Source of the DNA: Oscillospiraceae bacterium
GTDB taxonomy: Bacteria > Bacillota > Clostridia > Oscillospirales > Oscillospiraceae
Direction: 5' to 3'
Assembly (NCBI GenBank): GCA_902765595.1
Contig: CACXAQ010000001.1
Coordinates: 1 to 64,000, forward strand
DNA length: 64,000 nt
Below the pieces are notes generated by a model. The model did not search any database. It saw only the letters and a list, made by a program, of their open reading frames with translations, and was not told the origin of the DNA. Positions 63,172 to 64,000 of the stretch are shown here, in pieces; positions within the stretch are counted from its first letter, which is position 1, and each line of letters begins with the position of its first letter. Position numbers and translations under genes: made by a program.

Positions 63172-64000
63172 ATGGAGACGGAAAGAAAAAACTGGCTGGG
63201 GGAGCACTGGCTGACGCTGCTGCTGGCGGCGCAGCCGCTCCTGGACGCGCTGGCCTATTGGCAGCGGAACGGGAGCTTCACCCCGGCGGGATTACTCCGG
63301 CTCACGGTCCTGATCGTGCTGCCTCTTTTTATTCTGCTGCGCAGGCCCGGCCGGGGCTTTTGCCTGGGCCTTGCGGTCATCGGGGGCTTCTGCCTGCTGC
63401 ACCTGGCAAACGACTTCCGCCTGGGCTTTCTCAGCCCCTGGTTTGAGCTGAGCTACCTGCTCCGGGTGGTCCAGATGCCGGTGCTGTGCCTCTGCTTCGT
63501 GCAGACGATCCGGGACGAGCAGACCAAGGCGCAGGCGCTCCGGGGCCTCCGCCTCGCGGCCATTCTGACGGCACTCTTCATCCCCCTGGCGTGGGTCAGC
63601 GGTACGGGCAACGTGACCTACGGCCCGGGTCTTGGCTACAGCGGCTGGGTCATCGACGACAACCGCTGCGCCCACAGCATCCTGCTGGTGACCCTCTCGG
63701 CCTTTGCGCTCTATTTTGCCCACCAGAGCGGGCGGCGGTGGCTCACGGCCCTGATCCCGCCCCTTGTGGGCGCCTATCTCTTCACAAACGGCACCAAGGC
63801 CTGTTATTACGGGCTGTTCGTCCTCTGCGGAGGCTTTGCGGCCTATCTGCTGCTGGAAAAGCTGCTGCTGAAAAAGAACATGAAGATCCTGCTCCTGCTG
63901 TCCCTGGTCCTGACCATGGCGGCGGCCGCGGTCTTCTATCCCGTCTCTCCCCGGTACCGGGTGGATCAAAGGGCGGAAGAGGCGCTGTCCGCGGCGCGTC
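63172..64000 (+). CDS. O-antigen ligase-like membrane protein, partial
   Basis: 276 codons are visible; the gene runs off the end of the window. The start is the ATG after TTGGGGGAC, a weak ribosome site. At least seven membrane helices alternate with short loops. Motifs such as GYSGWVIDDNRCAHSILLV and GAYLFTNGTKACYYGL resemble O-antigen ligase/polymerase (Wzy/WaaL) family proteins of Firmicutes. With the nearby GT4 enzyme it may act in cell-surface polysaccharide assembly. The C-terminal part is not available, so this stays tentative. Confidence 0.72.
   Translation, partial: METERKNWLGEHWLTLLLAAQPLLDALAYWQRNGSFTPAGLLRLTVLIVLPLFILLRRPGRGFCLGLAVIGGFCLLHLANDFRLGFLSPWFELSYLLRVVQMPVLCLCFVQTIRDEQTKAQALRGLRLAAILTALFIPLAWVSGTGNVTYGPGLGYSGWVIDDNRCAHSILLVTLSAFALYFAHQSGRRWLTALIPPLVGAYLFTNGTKACYYGLFVLCGGFAAYLLLEKLLLKKNMKILLLLSLVLTMAAAAVFYPVSPRYRVDQRAEEALSAAR

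Overview
The window looks like chromosome of an anaerobic, spore-forming, high-GC Clostridia member, probably Oscillospiraceae (Oscillibacter/Flavonifractor-like). This is inferred from the mix of a molybdenum hydroxylase with its trs/DVU_1550-type maturation genes, paired FeoA with FeoB, a SpoIIQ-like M23 peptidase, a SpoIVFB-like M50 protease, TnpV and TndX-type mobile-element remnants, and strong GGAGG ribosome sites. No rRNA, CRISPR array or intact transposase is visible; there is one tRNA.

Layout. 1-7.4 kb: the tail of a xanthine dehydrogenase-type molybdenum subunit, then a tightly coupled seven-gene operon (dicluster Fe-S/flavin-like protein, redox protein, methyltransferase, C-GCAxxG-C-C protein, radical SAM protein, CoA ligase-like protein, DUF5714). 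7.5-10.1 kb: a decayed alcohol dehydrogenase piece, then the opposing moaA-mogA-MOSC cofactor operon, which supplies pterin for the same enzyme class. 10.2-16.8 kb: an AraC regulator with a rhamnose operon (kinase, isomerase, aldolase), glycerate kinase and a small metal-binding protein. 16.9-20.8 kb: a DtxR-type regulator divergent from feoA-feoA-feoB and a Cys-rich FeoB companion. 20.9-28.1 kb: an amylosucrase-like enzyme, a metallochaperone plus Zn/Cd P-type ATPase under an ArsR-type operator, and a cobalt/nickel ECF transporter. 28.4-43 kb: EFR1 ferredoxin, frameshifted pckA, two CorC/CNNM proteins, an MMPL transporter with a GLUG surface protein, an LCP cell-wall ligase, enolase and the SpoIIQ-like peptidase. 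43.1-45 kb: mobile-element wreckage with a LexA-like repressor. 45.4-50.3 kb: an iron/polyamine-type ABC importer with a frameshifted binding protein and an unusually long ATPase. 51-52 kb: gene wreckage. 52.2-57.4 kb: nifU-nifS-Rrf2 and small secreted or hypothetical proteins. 57.4-64 kb: tRNA-Pro with tRNA relics, an M50 protease, radical SAM pair, glycosyltransferase, L19, and the start of an O-antigen ligase-like protein.

The most distinctive non-coding content is a set of structured repeats. One family (10229-10371 and 51668-51824) carries several hairpins with a terminal hairpin whose sequence differs between copies but whose pairing is kept. Its second copy sits inside an alpha/beta hydrolase fragment, and removing 157 bp restores the reading frame exactly, which is direct evidence of mobility. 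Other palindromic elements lie at 14248, 26381, 28142 and 33619. Three otherwise well-preserved genes (rhaB, pckA and the ABC binding protein) carry lesions that look like short deletions, either real decay or assembly error.
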